Of a DNA stretch of 64,000 nt, positions 35,190 to 43,482 are shown in pieces (position 1 is the stretch's first letter; each line of letters opens with the position of its first letter). The stretch is from DAHUXN01 sp963729815 (lineage in GTDB: Bacteria; Acidobacteriota; Terriglobia; Acidiferrales; UBA7541), in assembly GCA_963729815.1 (NCBI GenBank), contig CAVSPU010000002.1:1240001-1304000 (forward strand). The letters are read 5' to 3'. Made by a program: the position numbers and the translations under genes. The notes under the pieces were generated by a model. That model was given only the letters and a program-made list of their open reading frames with translations. It was not told the DNA's origin and ran no database searches.

Positions 35190-36434
35190 TCATCCCAACT
35201 TGGCGTGCATGCGGCTCACGATGTCGTCTACAGCGACGGCTCCGATCGGGTGTTTCTCTTCATCCACAATGGTCAAACTCCGCAGATTGTATTTGTCGAA
35301 AAGCTCAAAGATTTCCCTTTCCTCTACGGAGGCCCCCACCGAGACTGCCGGCTCGCCCACAAGCTGCGCCATGCGCTGCTCCGGCGCCGCAAGCAGCAGC
35401 TTTGCAATCGAAACTGTTCCGGCAAATGTGGCGTCGCGGTTGATCACGATGACCGTGTCGAGCTGGTCGAGCGGCATCTCGTGGAAACGGATGTAATCAA
35501 CCACTTCACCACGGGTCGCGTCTTCCCCAACTTCGACAACCTCGGTCGTCATCATTCCGCCAGCAGTGTGTTCCTCGAACTGGAGCAGCTCGCGCACCTC
35601 GGCCGCCTCGCGTCGCGGCATCTCTCGCAGAACCTCCTGCGAGGCTTCGGGCGACAGGTCGGCCAAAACGTCGGCGGCATCGTCCGGCGGCATCTCTTCG
35701 AGGATGTCCGCGGCCCTCTCCGGGTCGAGGGTTTCGACCACTTGCGTCTTGACGCGCTTGTCGAGCTCGGCAATGACCTCGGCGGCCGATTCCTCATCCA
35801 GCGAATCGATGACCGAATTCCGCTCGTCGGGTGACAGTTCCTCCATAAGCTCCGCCAGGTCGGCCGGATGCATGTGCGCCAGCTTGTTGCTGGGCAATCG
35901 AAGCTTTACGCGACGCAACGGATCGGGTTCGATAAGGTTACAAAACTCCCAGGGAATCAGCCTCGTTGGCAATTTTCCCTGTATGCGCCGAATCATCGAC
36001 GGCGTCGCGATTCCCTGCAGCAACCGCCCGACAGCTCCCGTCAGCCCTACATCCACACCGGTGATACGCAGCTCGATATTGCCGTTGGTGCGCTGCTCTG
36101 CCATGTCCAGATCATTGACCCGTACAACCTTTCTTCCCTTTGTATCGATAATCTGCTGATCCAGCAGGTCTTTTCGCACAGCAAGCCACGCATCGTTGGG
36201 CCGGTAGCGCTCCAGTTCTTCTTCTTCGACTGTGAGCCGCAAGGTCCCGGGCGCCACGAAACCGATCTGGTCATGCCTCGCCAGTAGCGGCTGGTACTTC
36301 CCACGAACCAGCAGCATCCGGCTGACGCGATTCCCATGTTCCGCCGGCTCCAGGTAAAACTCCTTCACCCGCCCAACGAAATTCCCCTGCGCGTCGTAGG
36401 CTTCAGACCCCAGCAACTCGGTTGCGTGCAGCAT
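35190..36434 (-). CDS. PRC-barrel / MgtE N-domain / CBS-pair protein (soluble cation sensor)
   Basis: A 414-aa protein with no membrane helix. Domains in order: two PRC-barrel-like segments (about 1-60, LHATELLGSEAYDAQGNFVG; and 80-150), an MgtE N-terminal superhelical domain (about 190-285, HPADLAELMEELSPDERNSV, PERAADILEEMPPDDAADVL), and a CBS pair (about 290-414, ending SRMHAKLG). In MgtE these last two domains bind Mg2+ and gate an attached channel; here the channel domain is absent and an Nramp-like transporter gene follows after one base. ATG 36434 has GGAAGGAG upstream. An intrinsic terminator and an alternative helix precede it. Mg2+ sensing is inferred. Confidence 0.92.
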   Translation of the reverse strand: MLHATELLGSEAYDAQGNFVGRVKEFYLEPAEHGNRVSRMLLVRGKYQPLLARHDQIGFVAPGTLRLTVEEEELERYRPNDAWLAVRKDLLDQQIIDTKGRKVVRVNDLDMAEQRTNGNIELRITGVDVGLTGAVGRLLQGIATPSMIRRIQGKLPTRLIPWEFCNLIEPDPLRRVKLRLPSNKLAHMHPADLAELMEELSPDERNSVIDSLDEESAAEVIAELDKRVKTQVVETLDPERAADILEEMPPDDAADVLADLSPEASQEVLREMPRREAAEVRELLQFEEHTAGGMMTTEVVEVGEDATRGEVVDYIRFHEMPLDQLDTVIVINRDATFAGTVSIAKLLLAAPEQRMAQLVGEPAVSVGASVEEREIFELFDKYNLRSLTIVDEEKHPIGAVAVDDIVSRMHAKLG

Positions 36435-36484
36435 GGCAAACTCCTTCCCTGCTCGAATGGACGGGCCCGGCAATCTATGCGCGC

Positions 36485-36523
36485 AAAAAAATACCCGCGG
36501 CCGGACTCGTTCCCGACCACGGG
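36485..36523 (-). terminator. Intrinsic terminator inside the cation-operon leader
   Basis: An 11-bp stem (CCCGTGGTCGG with CCGGCCGCGGG, two G-T pairs), 8-nt loop GAACGAGT and a TA plus seven T tail, read on the minus strand. It lies between the putative promoter at 36720-36748 and the start codon at 36434. It could alternatively end the CYTH gene transcript 260 nt upstream. Confidence 0.82.
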
Positions 36524-36713
36524 CGGAAAATCACTCCCGCAAACTTACCCCTGGTCGGCTATGTCCTCCTGGGCCCCGAGCTGCCCTGCCGGCTGCCTGC
36601 CGGAAACACAACATGCGACGATCCCTACCCAAGCCTCATTTCTTGGCCCAGGCAGGCATCGACCCCCAGGTTCCGGATTCGAGGAAGACTCCATTTCGTC
36701 GCGCTCCATTACC
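36485..36713 (-). promoter_or_regulatory. Structured leader with terminator/anti-terminator (putative cation riboswitch)
   Basis: The leader of the sensor/Nramp operon. An intrinsic terminator (36485-36523) stands 50 nt before the start codon. Its 5' arm, CCCGTGGTCGG, is also complementary to an upstream CCGACCAGGGG (36548-36558 in plus coordinates), giving a 10-bp anti-terminator with one mismatch. A further long-range stem pairs TGCCTGCC (36651-36658) with GGCAGGCA (36594-36601). Mutually exclusive helices of this kind mark transcription-attenuation switches. I do not recognise the M-box, yybP-ykoY or NiCo consensus. The ligand is unknown; Mg2+ is the guess from the genes downstream. Confidence 0.6.
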
Positions 36714-36719
36714 AGTTCC

Positions 36720-36748
36720 TTGTTAAGTGGAGTCGCAAACTTTGTCAA
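36720..36748 (-). promoter_or_regulatory. Putative sigma70 promoter of the cation operon
   Basis: Minus-strand TTGACA (36743-36748) and TAACAA (36720-36725) are separated by exactly 17 bases. The -35 is a perfect match; the -10 is weak. It starts 35 bases after the CYTH gene stop and would give a leader of about 280 nt. Confidence 0.5.
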
Positions 36749-36782
36749 GGAAAGAGTGCGAAAGTTCATTAGATTTTTACGT

Positions 36783-37397
36783 TTAGTACACCATATTGCC
36801 GGGTTTGCGTCCGCGCGCGATGCAATCGCCCACGTAAAGCCCCAGGTAGGACACTGCCAAATAGTCGCGCGGCGAGTAGCCAAATTGCTTCGCGGCGCGG
36901 TCAATCGCCCACTTGGGTCCCTCAAGTTCCAGAAAGACGCCAATCGGGGTCTCGTCCAGATCGATTTCCAATTTTGGAAAAGCCTGAAGCCGGTATCTCG
37001 TGCGATATTTCTCATAACGGAACCAGGGCCGAATCTCAAGTTGGCCGAGAATCCGCCTCAGGCGCGGCGCATTTGCCGTTCGATACTCGATTTCCTCACG
37101 AACCTTGTACTTTCCCCCTCGATCGCCGGCTACCAGACCCTTGAACGTCAGGAGCCCTCCCCCCGATTTGCTCCCATGTCTTCGCCTTCGACTCGCGCCG
37201 GGCGCGCCCGCGCGGTCTTCCTGCCGGATGCGAAGAATCGATCCCTGCCGTTGAAAGTCATGTCGCTTTGTGTCGAACAGAGTGTTTTCCTCATGCACGC
37301 TGCCGAGGCATTGCGCGCCAAGCCGCTCCAGCCTGCTCAGCAGTTCGTGCAGGTTCTCCACGCGCAGTTTTATTTCAACTTCCCGATTCGTCTTCAT
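36783..37397 (-). CDS. CYTH-domain protein (class IV adenylate cyclase / tripolyphosphatase family)
   Basis: A 204-aa protein with the CYTH signature EVEIKLR (ExExK) at the N terminus and alternating charged strands that line the eight-stranded tunnel: DTKRHDFQRQGSILRIRQE, LTFKG, KVREEIEY, EKYRTRY and LEIDLDETPIGVFLELEG. Family members hydrolyse triphosphates (thiamine-PPP, PPPi) or cyclise ATP; activity cannot be told. An inserted Arg/Gly/Ser-rich loop (about residues 64-80) is unusual. ATG 37397 gives the motif at the N terminus; the longer frame to 37559 overlaps mutS. Divergent from mutS. Confidence 0.85.
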   Translation of the reverse strand: MKTNREVEIKLRVENLHELLSRLERLGAQCLGSVHEENTLFDTKRHDFQRQGSILRIRQEDRAGAPGASRRRRHGSKSGGGLLTFKGLVAGDRGGKYKVREEIEYRTANAPRLRRILGQLEIRPWFRYEKYRTRYRLQAFPKLEIDLDETPIGVFLELEGPKWAIDRAAKQFGYSPRDYLAVSYLGLYVGDCIARGRKPGNMVY

Positions 37398-37533
37398 CGA
37401 CACCGAAGCAGTATACGCGCTCCGCGGCTCACCGAGGCTTGCCGCCCATCCCCTTGTTCTGTTTCCTCGATGTTGCCAAAGCCTCCCGCACCCGCGATAA
37501 TCGTTCCCGTTTCCAACCCCCAATGGCGCCAGC

Positions 37534-40233
37534 ATGACCGAACCGACGACGCCGCTCATGCGGCAATATCATTCCATCAAGCGCCAGCATCCCGGCGCCC
37601 TGTTGCTGTTCCGCCTCGGGGATTTTTATGAGCTCTTCTATGAAGACGCCATCACGGCATCGCGCGAACTCCAAATCACTCTCACTTCCCGCAACAAGGA
37701 GAAGGGTCAGGCCGTCCCCATGTGCGGCGTCCCTTACCACGCCGCCGAAAACTATATCGCGCGCTTGATTCGCGCGGGCCACAAGGTCGCCATCTGCGAA
37801 CAGATGGAGGACCCATCTCAAACCAAGAAGATCGTGCGCCGCGAAGTGATTCGCGTCCTGACGCCGGGAACCGCGACCGGTTTATCCGTCCTCGAGACGC
37901 GCGAAAATAATTTCCTTGCGGCGGTCGTACGCGACGTGGATCGCGCAGCCATTGGTCTGGCCTTCGTCGACTTCTCAACCGGGGAATTTCGGGCTACCGA
38001 ATTCGCCGGGCCCGGCGCCGAATTGCGCTTGCGTGACGAACTCGAGATCCTTCGTCCGCGCGAGCTTCTGCTCCCGCGGCCCGCGACGCTCTTCCCGCAA
38101 GCCACTGGGCCAGCCATGGACGGGCTTGGCGCAACGGAAACGCGCCTCGATGAATGGGTTTTCGAGCAATCTTATTCCCAACGCCTGCTGGAGCAGCAAT
38201 TCCGCGTCGCGTCGCTCGATGGCTTCGGCCTGTCCGATCACACGCAAGCCATCTGCGCGGCGGGCGGTTTGCTTCATTACCTTCGTGAGACTTCCGCGAT
38301 TGGCGCAACCGATTCCAGCAATGGCACCGCTGCCATGCAACTGCGCCCGGCGGGCCGCGGCCTCGAGCATCTCGATCGCATCGTTTATTACGAGCAGCAG
38401 GACGCCCTCGTTCTCGACCATATAACCGTACGCAATCTCGAACTGATTCAACCCAGCGCCGGCGACGACGATTCCGCCACGCTCCTCGCCTCGCTTGACG
38501 GCACCGCGACTGGCATGGGTGCGCGCCTGTTGCGCTCCTGGATTCTCCGGCCCTCCATTTCACTCGAAGAAATCGAAGGCCGCCTCGATGCCGTTGCCGA
38601 GCTCAAGTCGGCAACCGTGGTGCGCGACGAAATCCGCCGCGATCTCGACAATATCTTCGACCTCGAACGTCTCACCAGCCGCGTGACGCTCGGCACGGCG
38701 ACACCTCGCGATCTTCTTGCGCTCAAGCGTTCGTTGACGGCTGTTCCGCTCCTTCGCGGCTTTCTCTCGCGCTGCAAGAGCGAACGCCTCGCCGCTCTTC
38801 ACGCTCAGCTCGATGATCTCGCCGACGTTCGCGATTTGATCGGCCGCGCGATTGCCGACGACCCTCCCGCGCAGCCAACTGAGCCCGGCATGATTCGCCG
38901 CGGCTACGACGCAGAGCTCGACGAGCTGCGCGATTTGAGCAAGACCTCGAAACAAGTGATCGCGGCCATGGAAGAGCGCGAGCGCCACAGAACCAGCATC
39001 GCCTCGCTTAAAATTCGCTTCAACAGCGTCTTCGGCTATTACATCGAGATTTCAAAAGCGAATCTGCAACTTGCGCCAGCGGATTACGAACGAAAGCAAA
39101 CGCTCGTCAACGCCGAGCGTTTCACTTCACCCGAACTGAAAGACTACGAACGCAAGGTCCTCGACGCCGATGAACGCATCATCGAAATCGAGCGCCGGCT
39201 CTATCGCGAGGTCCGCGAAGCTGTGGCCGCGCAGGCCTCGCGCCTTCGTCAAACGTCGGCGGCAATCGCCCAGCTTGATGTGCTCGCCAATTTCGCGCGC
39301 CTTGCCGCCGAGCGCAATTACTCGCGTCCCGTTTTCACAGAATGCGAATCCGGTCGCGCACGCAGTGGTCCAGGGCGCGGAGAGCTTCTCATCGGCGGCG
39401 GGCGCCATCCGGTGATCGAAACCCTGCTCGAACAACGCGGCGAGCGTTTCGTTCCCAATGGTCTCTATCTCGACGACGCAACGCAGTCCATTCTGCTCAT
39501 CACTGGCCCCAACATGGGCGGCAAATCCACCTATCTTCGGCAGGCCGCTCTGATCGTGGTCATGGCGCAGATTGGCTCGTTTGTTCCGGCAATCGAAGCT
39601 CGCCTGCCGCTCGTCGACCGCATTTTCACGCGCATCGGCGCGTCCGATAATCTCGCGCGCGGCCGCTCCACGTTCCTCGTCGAAATGAGCGAAGTCGCGG
39701 CCATCCTGAATACGGCCACACCCGCGAGTCTCGTCCTTCTCGATGAAGTGGGCCGCGGCACGGCGACGTTTGACGGCCTGTCGATCGCCTGGGCTGTCGT
39801 CGAGCATCTCCACGAAAACGCGCGTCCGCGTACGCTTTTTGCCACGCATTACCACGAGCTGACCGAACTCGAGCGATTGTTCCACGGCATCAAGAATGTG
39901 CATGTTTCCGTCCGCGAAGCGGGCAGCGAAATTATCTTTCTTCGCCGTGTCGAGCCTGGCACAGCCGATAAAAGCTATGGCATTGAAGTCGCTCGCCTGG
40001 CCGGCCTTCCCGCGAGCGTTATTCAACGCGCTCGAGAAGTCCTCGCCGAGCACGAAAAGAGCGAGCATAAGCTTACTGAGGAACTCTCTCTTGGCTCGGC
40101 GCCTGCGCAGCCGGTCATGTTTACCGCTGTCGATCAGACCGTACTCGACGCACTTCGCGCCGCCGATCTTGATAATTTGAAACCACTCGAAGCGCTCAAT
40201 CTCCTCGCGGCGCTCAAGAAGCAGCTCTCGTGA
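37534..40233 (+). CDS. mutS: DNA mismatch repair protein MutS
   Basis: Recognises mismatches and small loops and recruits MutL. The full-length 899-aa protein has the mismatch-binding domain with the Phe-x-Glu motif as FRLGDFYELFYEDA, the core/lever domains, Walker A in TGPNMGGKSTYLRQ, LLDEVGRGTATFDGLSIAWA (Walker B/signature) and FATHYHELTELE. ATG 37534 is the family start (MRQYHSIKRQHPGALLLFRLG shortly after). Its stop overlaps the anmK GTG start (GTGA). mutL is not in the window. Confidence 0.97.
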   Translation: MTEPTTPLMRQYHSIKRQHPGALLLFRLGDFYELFYEDAITASRELQITLTSRNKEKGQAVPMCGVPYHAAENYIARLIRAGHKVAICEQMEDPSQTKKIVRREVIRVLTPGTATGLSVLETRENNFLAAVVRDVDRAAIGLAFVDFSTGEFRATEFAGPGAELRLRDELEILRPRELLLPRPATLFPQATGPAMDGLGATETRLDEWVFEQSYSQRLLEQQFRVASLDGFGLSDHTQAICAAGGLLHYLRETSAIGATDSSNGTAAMQLRPAGRGLEHLDRIVYYEQQDALVLDHITVRNLELIQPSAGDDDSATLLASLDGTATGMGARLLRSWILRPSISLEEIEGRLDAVAELKSATVVRDEIRRDLDNIFDLERLTSRVTLGTATPRDLLALKRSLTAVPLLRGFLSRCKSERLAALHAQLDDLADVRDLIGRAIADDPPAQPTEPGMIRRGYDAELDELRDLSKTSKQVIAAMEERERHRTSIASLKIRFNSVFGYYIEISKANLQLAPADYERKQTLVNAERFTSPELKDYERKVLDADERIIEIERRLYREVREAVAAQASRLRQTSAAIAQLDVLANFARLAAERNYSRPVFTECESGRARSGPGRGELLIGGGRHPVIETLLEQRGERFVPNGLYLDDATQSILLITGPNMGGKSTYLRQAALIVVMAQIGSFVPAIEARLPLVDRIFTRIGASDNLARGRSTFLVEMSEVAAILNTATPASLVLLDEVGRGTATFDGLSIAWAVVEHLHENARPRTLFATHYHELTELERLFHGIKNVHVSVREAGSEIIFLRRVEPGTADKSYGIEVARLAGLPASVIQRAREVLAEHEKSEHKLTEELSLGSAPAQPVMFTAVDQTVLDALRAADLDNLKPLEALNLLAALKKQLS

Positions 40234-41417
40234 CGCGGCGCTCGCGCGAAACACTCGTCCTCGGGTTGATGTCCGGCACCTCTGCTGACGGCATCGACGT
40301 CGCCCTCGTCCGCATTTCCGGTGCACCGTCTGCGCCGCGCGCTAGGCTGGAAAACTTTGCTGCGTTTCCCTACCCTGCCGCCGTTCGCGAAGCCGTACTG
40401 CGGCTCTCCAACGGAGCGGCAACGACAACCCGCGAACTCAGCCAATTGAATTTCCGCCTGGGCGAATTGTTCGCCGATGCCGCGCTGCGTGCCTGCCACC
40501 GGTTTCGCGTCGCGCCGCGCCGCATCTCGCTCATCGGCTCTCACGGCCAGACGGTCTATCACCAGGGCGCGCCAGGCCCATTTCTCGGCGCGCGTGTCGC
40601 CTCGACGCTTCAGCTCGGCGAGCCTGCCGTCATCGCCGAGCGCGCCGGCGTCACCACGATTGCCGACTTTCGCCCCGCCGACATCGCCGCCGGAGGCCAG
40701 GGCGCTCCGCTTGTGCCTTTCGTCGACTACTTGCTCTATCGCAACCCGCGCCGTGGCCGAGCGGCGCTGAACATCGGCGGCATCGCCAACGTAACTGTCA
40801 TTCCTGCGGACGCGCGGCCGCAAGACGTCTTCGCTTTCGACACGGGTCCGGGCAACATGATTATCGACGCGCTTGTCACGCACTTCAGCCGTGGCCGCTT
40901 GCGTTACGACCGCGATTCCCATCTCGCCCGTGAAGGCCGCCTGCTTCCAGAACTGTCGCGCGCGTGGCTCGCGCATCCTTTTTTCCGCAAGTCGCCGCCG
41001 AAAACCGCAGGCCGCGAGGAATTTGGAGCGCATTATGTCGGCAAGGTTCTCTCCGCGGCCAAGCGCCGCCGCATCCGCCCCGCCGATCTCATTCACACCG
41101 CGACAGCGTTCACCGCAACCTCGATCGCGCAGGCCTTCGAGCGCTTCGTCTTCCCGCGCGCTCACGTCAGCGAACTCGTCATCTCCGGCGGCGGCGCACG
41201 CAATCCACTCCTCGTCGCATATTTGGCCGCTCTGCTACCGTCGCTCAAAATCACTCCCGCTGGCGATCTCGGCGTCTCCGGCGACGCGAAGGAAGCGTAT
41301 GCCTTCGCCGTACTCGCCTACGAAGCTTGGCATCAGCACGCTAATATTCTGCCGAGCGCGACCGGCGCACGCCACACGGCCGTGCTGGGGAAAATCTGCT
41401 ATGCCCGGCCGCGCTAG
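40230..41417 (+). CDS. anmK: Anhydro-N-acetylmuramic acid kinase
   Basis: Cleaves and phosphorylates 1,6-anhydro-MurNAc to MurNAc-6-P in peptidoglycan recycling. The 395-aa protein has the ASKHA-fold signature LGLMSGTSADGIDVALV at residues 10-26, GSHGQTVYHQ, TIADFRPADIAAGGQGAPLVPF, LNIGGIANVT, DTGPGNMIIDAL and SGGGARNPLL. The start is GTG within the mutS stop. The gene runs into the next reading frame, a family 5 peptide-binding lipoprotein, with a 17-base overlap. Confidence 0.95.
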   Translation: MTRRSRETLVLGLMSGTSADGIDVALVRISGAPSAPRARLENFAAFPYPAAVREAVLRLSNGAATTTRELSQLNFRLGELFADAALRACHRFRVAPRRISLIGSHGQTVYHQGAPGPFLGARVASTLQLGEPAVIAERAGVTTIADFRPADIAAGGQGAPLVPFVDYLLYRNPRRGRAALNIGGIANVTVIPADARPQDVFAFDTGPGNMIIDALVTHFSRGRLRYDRDSHLAREGRLLPELSRAWLAHPFFRKSPPKTAGREEFGAHYVGKVLSAAKRRRIRPADLIHTATAFTATSIAQAFERFVFPRAHVSELVISGGGARNPLLVAYLAALLPSLKITPAGDLGVSGDAKEAYAFAVLAYEAWHQHANILPSATGARHTAVLGKICYARPR

Positions 41418-42951
41418 CTCGCGCTTGATTTCCGCGGCGCTGTTCGCGGCATGTTTGGCGTTTCTTTGGGGCTGCTCCTCGACCCGTTCGGCGGACAATT
41501 CGCGAACCGTTAACTTCCTCCTCGAAGCGATGCCCACCAATCTCGACCCGCGCATTGGCACTGACGCCTATTCCGAACACGTCGACTACCTTCTTTTCGA
41601 CAGCCTTCTTCAGCGCGACGATCATCTCGACCTCGCTCCGGATCTCGCGGAAACCTGGGAAATGCCCGACGCGCAAACCTACGTTTTCCATCTTCGCCAC
41701 GGCGTTCATTTCTCCAACGGCGAGTTGCTCACTTCCGCCGACGTCAAGTTCACCTTCGAATCCATCATTTCCGGCGCCATCAAGACGCCCAAGCGCGGCG
41801 CATTCGCGCTCGTCGACTCCATCACCGCGCCCGACCCTTGGACCGTCATCTTCCATCTTCGCGCGCCCTACGCTTCGTTTCCGCTGAATCTTATCCGCCA
41901 AGCCGCTGGTGTTGTTCCGCACGATGCCGGCCCGGATTTTGCGCAACACCCCATCGGCACGGGCCCATTCCGTTTCGTCAGCCTCGCCACCGATGAAGAT
42001 ATCGCCCTCGAGCGCAATCCAAATTATTTCGGCGGCGCGCCCACGCTCGAGCGCATTCGCTTCCGCATTATTCCCGACGCGCTGGTTCGCGCGCTCGAAC
42101 TGCGCAAAGGCTCGGGCGATATTGAATCGAATTCGCTCACGCCGGACATGGAGAACGCGCTCGGCCAAAACTCGAATCTCGAAGTCACTCGTGCGCCCGG
42201 CACGGCGCTTGCTTACGTCTCATTCAATTGCGACGACCCGATCCTTCGGCATCGCGAAGTCCGCCAGGCCCTCGCCTACGCCACCGATCGCGAAGGTCTC
42301 ATTCGCTATTTAATCCGTGGTTTCGCGCGCCCCGCCGATAGTCTCCTGCCGCCAAATCACTGGGCCTACGATGGCGATGTCAATCAATACACCTACGATC
42401 CGGCTCGCGCGAATGCCCTGCTCGATGCCGCCGGATTCCCCCGCGGCGGGGACGGCATTCGCTTTCGCCTTGAATTGAAAACCTCCACTGACGAATCCAC
42501 GCGCATCCTCGCCGCCGCTTTGCAGGATCAATGGCGCCGCGTCGGAGTGCAGCTCGACTTGCGTTCGCTCGAATTCGCCACGTTCTATGCCGACATCACG
42601 CGCGGCAGCTTTCAGCTTTACACGCTGCGCTGGCTCGGCGCGAATCTCGATCCTGACATTTTCGAATATGTGTTCGGCAGCGACAAAATTCCGCCCGCCG
42701 GCGCAAACCGCGGCCATTATCACAATCCGCAACTGGACGTCTTACTCGAAGAGGCGCGCGTCACGACCGACCGCGCGAAACGGAAGGAAATTCTCGCTCA
42801 GATTCAAAAAATCGTCGCCGACGACGAGCCCTACATCAACCTCTGGTATTACGACAACATCTCGGTTCATCGCCGCCGCATCACCAACATCACTCTTTCG
42901 CCCGGCGGCGACTTCGACTTCTTGCAACATGCCCAGTTGTCCCAGCCGTGA
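41401..42951 (+). CDS. ABC transporter substrate-binding lipoprotein, family 5 (peptide type)
   Basis: A 516-aa lipoprotein. The signal peptide ends in the lipobox LWGC (about residue 25). The mature part follows the OppA/DppA pattern: LEAMPTNLDPRIGTDAYSEHV, YVFHLRHGVHFSNGELLTSADVKFTFE, HPIGTGPFRFVS, FNCDDPILRHREVRQALAYATDR and WYYDN near the end. It binds oligopeptides or similar ligands in the periplasm. No permease or ATPase gene is adjacent, so it either works with components encoded elsewhere or as a stand-alone binder. Overlap with anmK suggests a link to murein-peptide recycling, as for E. coli MppA (inference). Confidence 0.9.
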   Translation: MPGRASSRLISAALFAACLAFLWGCSSTRSADNSRTVNFLLEAMPTNLDPRIGTDAYSEHVDYLLFDSLLQRDDHLDLAPDLAETWEMPDAQTYVFHLRHGVHFSNGELLTSADVKFTFESIISGAIKTPKRGAFALVDSITAPDPWTVIFHLRAPYASFPLNLIRQAAGVVPHDAGPDFAQHPIGTGPFRFVSLATDEDIALERNPNYFGGAPTLERIRFRIIPDALVRALELRKGSGDIESNSLTPDMENALGQNSNLEVTRAPGTALAYVSFNCDDPILRHREVRQALAYATDREGLIRYLIRGFARPADSLLPPNHWAYDGDVNQYTYDPARANALLDAAGFPRGGDGIRFRLELKTSTDESTRILAAALQDQWRRVGVQLDLRSLEFATFYADITRGSFQLYTLRWLGANLDPDIFEYVFGSDKIPPAGANRGHYHNPQLDVLLEEARVTTDRAKRKEILAQIQKIVADDEPYINLWYYDNISVHRRRITNITLSPGGDFDFLQHAQLSQP

Positions 42952-43072
42952 AATTCGCCAAGAGTTTAATCCCGTCATCCTGAGCATCTTTTCGTCCGGC
43001 GACCTGTAGAAGACGTCCCTGCGACTCTCCGCGTCTAAACTGAACGTAGGCGTTTGCGGCTCAGAGAGAGTG
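42952..43072. other. Short gap with a dispersed GTCATCCTGAG repeat
   Basis: Non-coding spacer between the binding-protein gene and a convergent small membrane gene. It contains GTCATCCTGAGC at about 42974, the same core as the repeats at 61221, 62257 and 62346. Confidence 0.5.
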
Positions 43073-43345
43073 TCACCGCCGCCACCAGCGCTGAATCAAC
43101 CAAATCTCTAGACAAAAAAACGTCACACCCAGCAACGCTCCTCCCCAAATTCTCGCCCCGACGCCGAGCCAAATGACACCAACGGTCGAGGCCAGCGCCA
43201 GAAGAAACCAGAACGCAGAACTGGCGCCGACTGCTGGTCTCAAATCCTGCCAACTGCACCCTAGGAATACTAACGACGCCGCTAGCCCGAACAGCGCGCC
43301 GTGCCACCCGTGCAATGCACCTACCGAGAACTCGCGATTGATCAT
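43073..43345 (-). CDS. Small orphan membrane protein
   Basis: 90 aa with three predicted hydrophobic segments: LHGWHGALFGLAASLVFLGC, SAFWFLLALASTVGVIWLGVGA and GALLGVTFFCLEIWL, ending in RRWRR-like basic residues (IQRWWRR). I do not recognise a family. The composition is that of a genuine inner-membrane protein with a positive C-terminal tail. It is the first of three small membrane proteins within about 1.8 kb. Confidence 0.55.
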   Translation of the reverse strand: MINREFSVGALHGWHGALFGLAASLVFLGCSWQDLRPAVGASSAFWFLLALASTVGVIWLGVGARIWGGALLGVTFFCLEIWLIQRWWRR

Positions 43346-43482
43346 GAGATCGTCACGGCTCAGTAAATCCTCAACCTATGGGAAAATGCGCGAGACGGGG
43401 CTGCCCAGAGCGGCTTCGTCGCTAGGGGAGTCTGGCCACTTGCGCTTTCGCTTACCATGCTCCGTCTGCCCGCGGCTTCAAC

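Noticed and set aside
34352..35443. 363-codon plus-strand frame across the Nramp-like gene
   Set aside because: His/Arg-rich antisense shadow; the opposite strand encodes a clear membrane protein.
36485..36713. Assignment of the cation-operon leader to the M-box, yybP-ykoY or NiCo riboswitch class
   Set aside because: I could not find the conserved core sequences by eye; only the attenuator structure is claimed.
39127..40326. 399-codon open frame opposite mutS, and a similar one (40134-41165) opposite anmK
   Set aside because: Antisense shadows of conserved genes without ribosome sites or recognisable domains.
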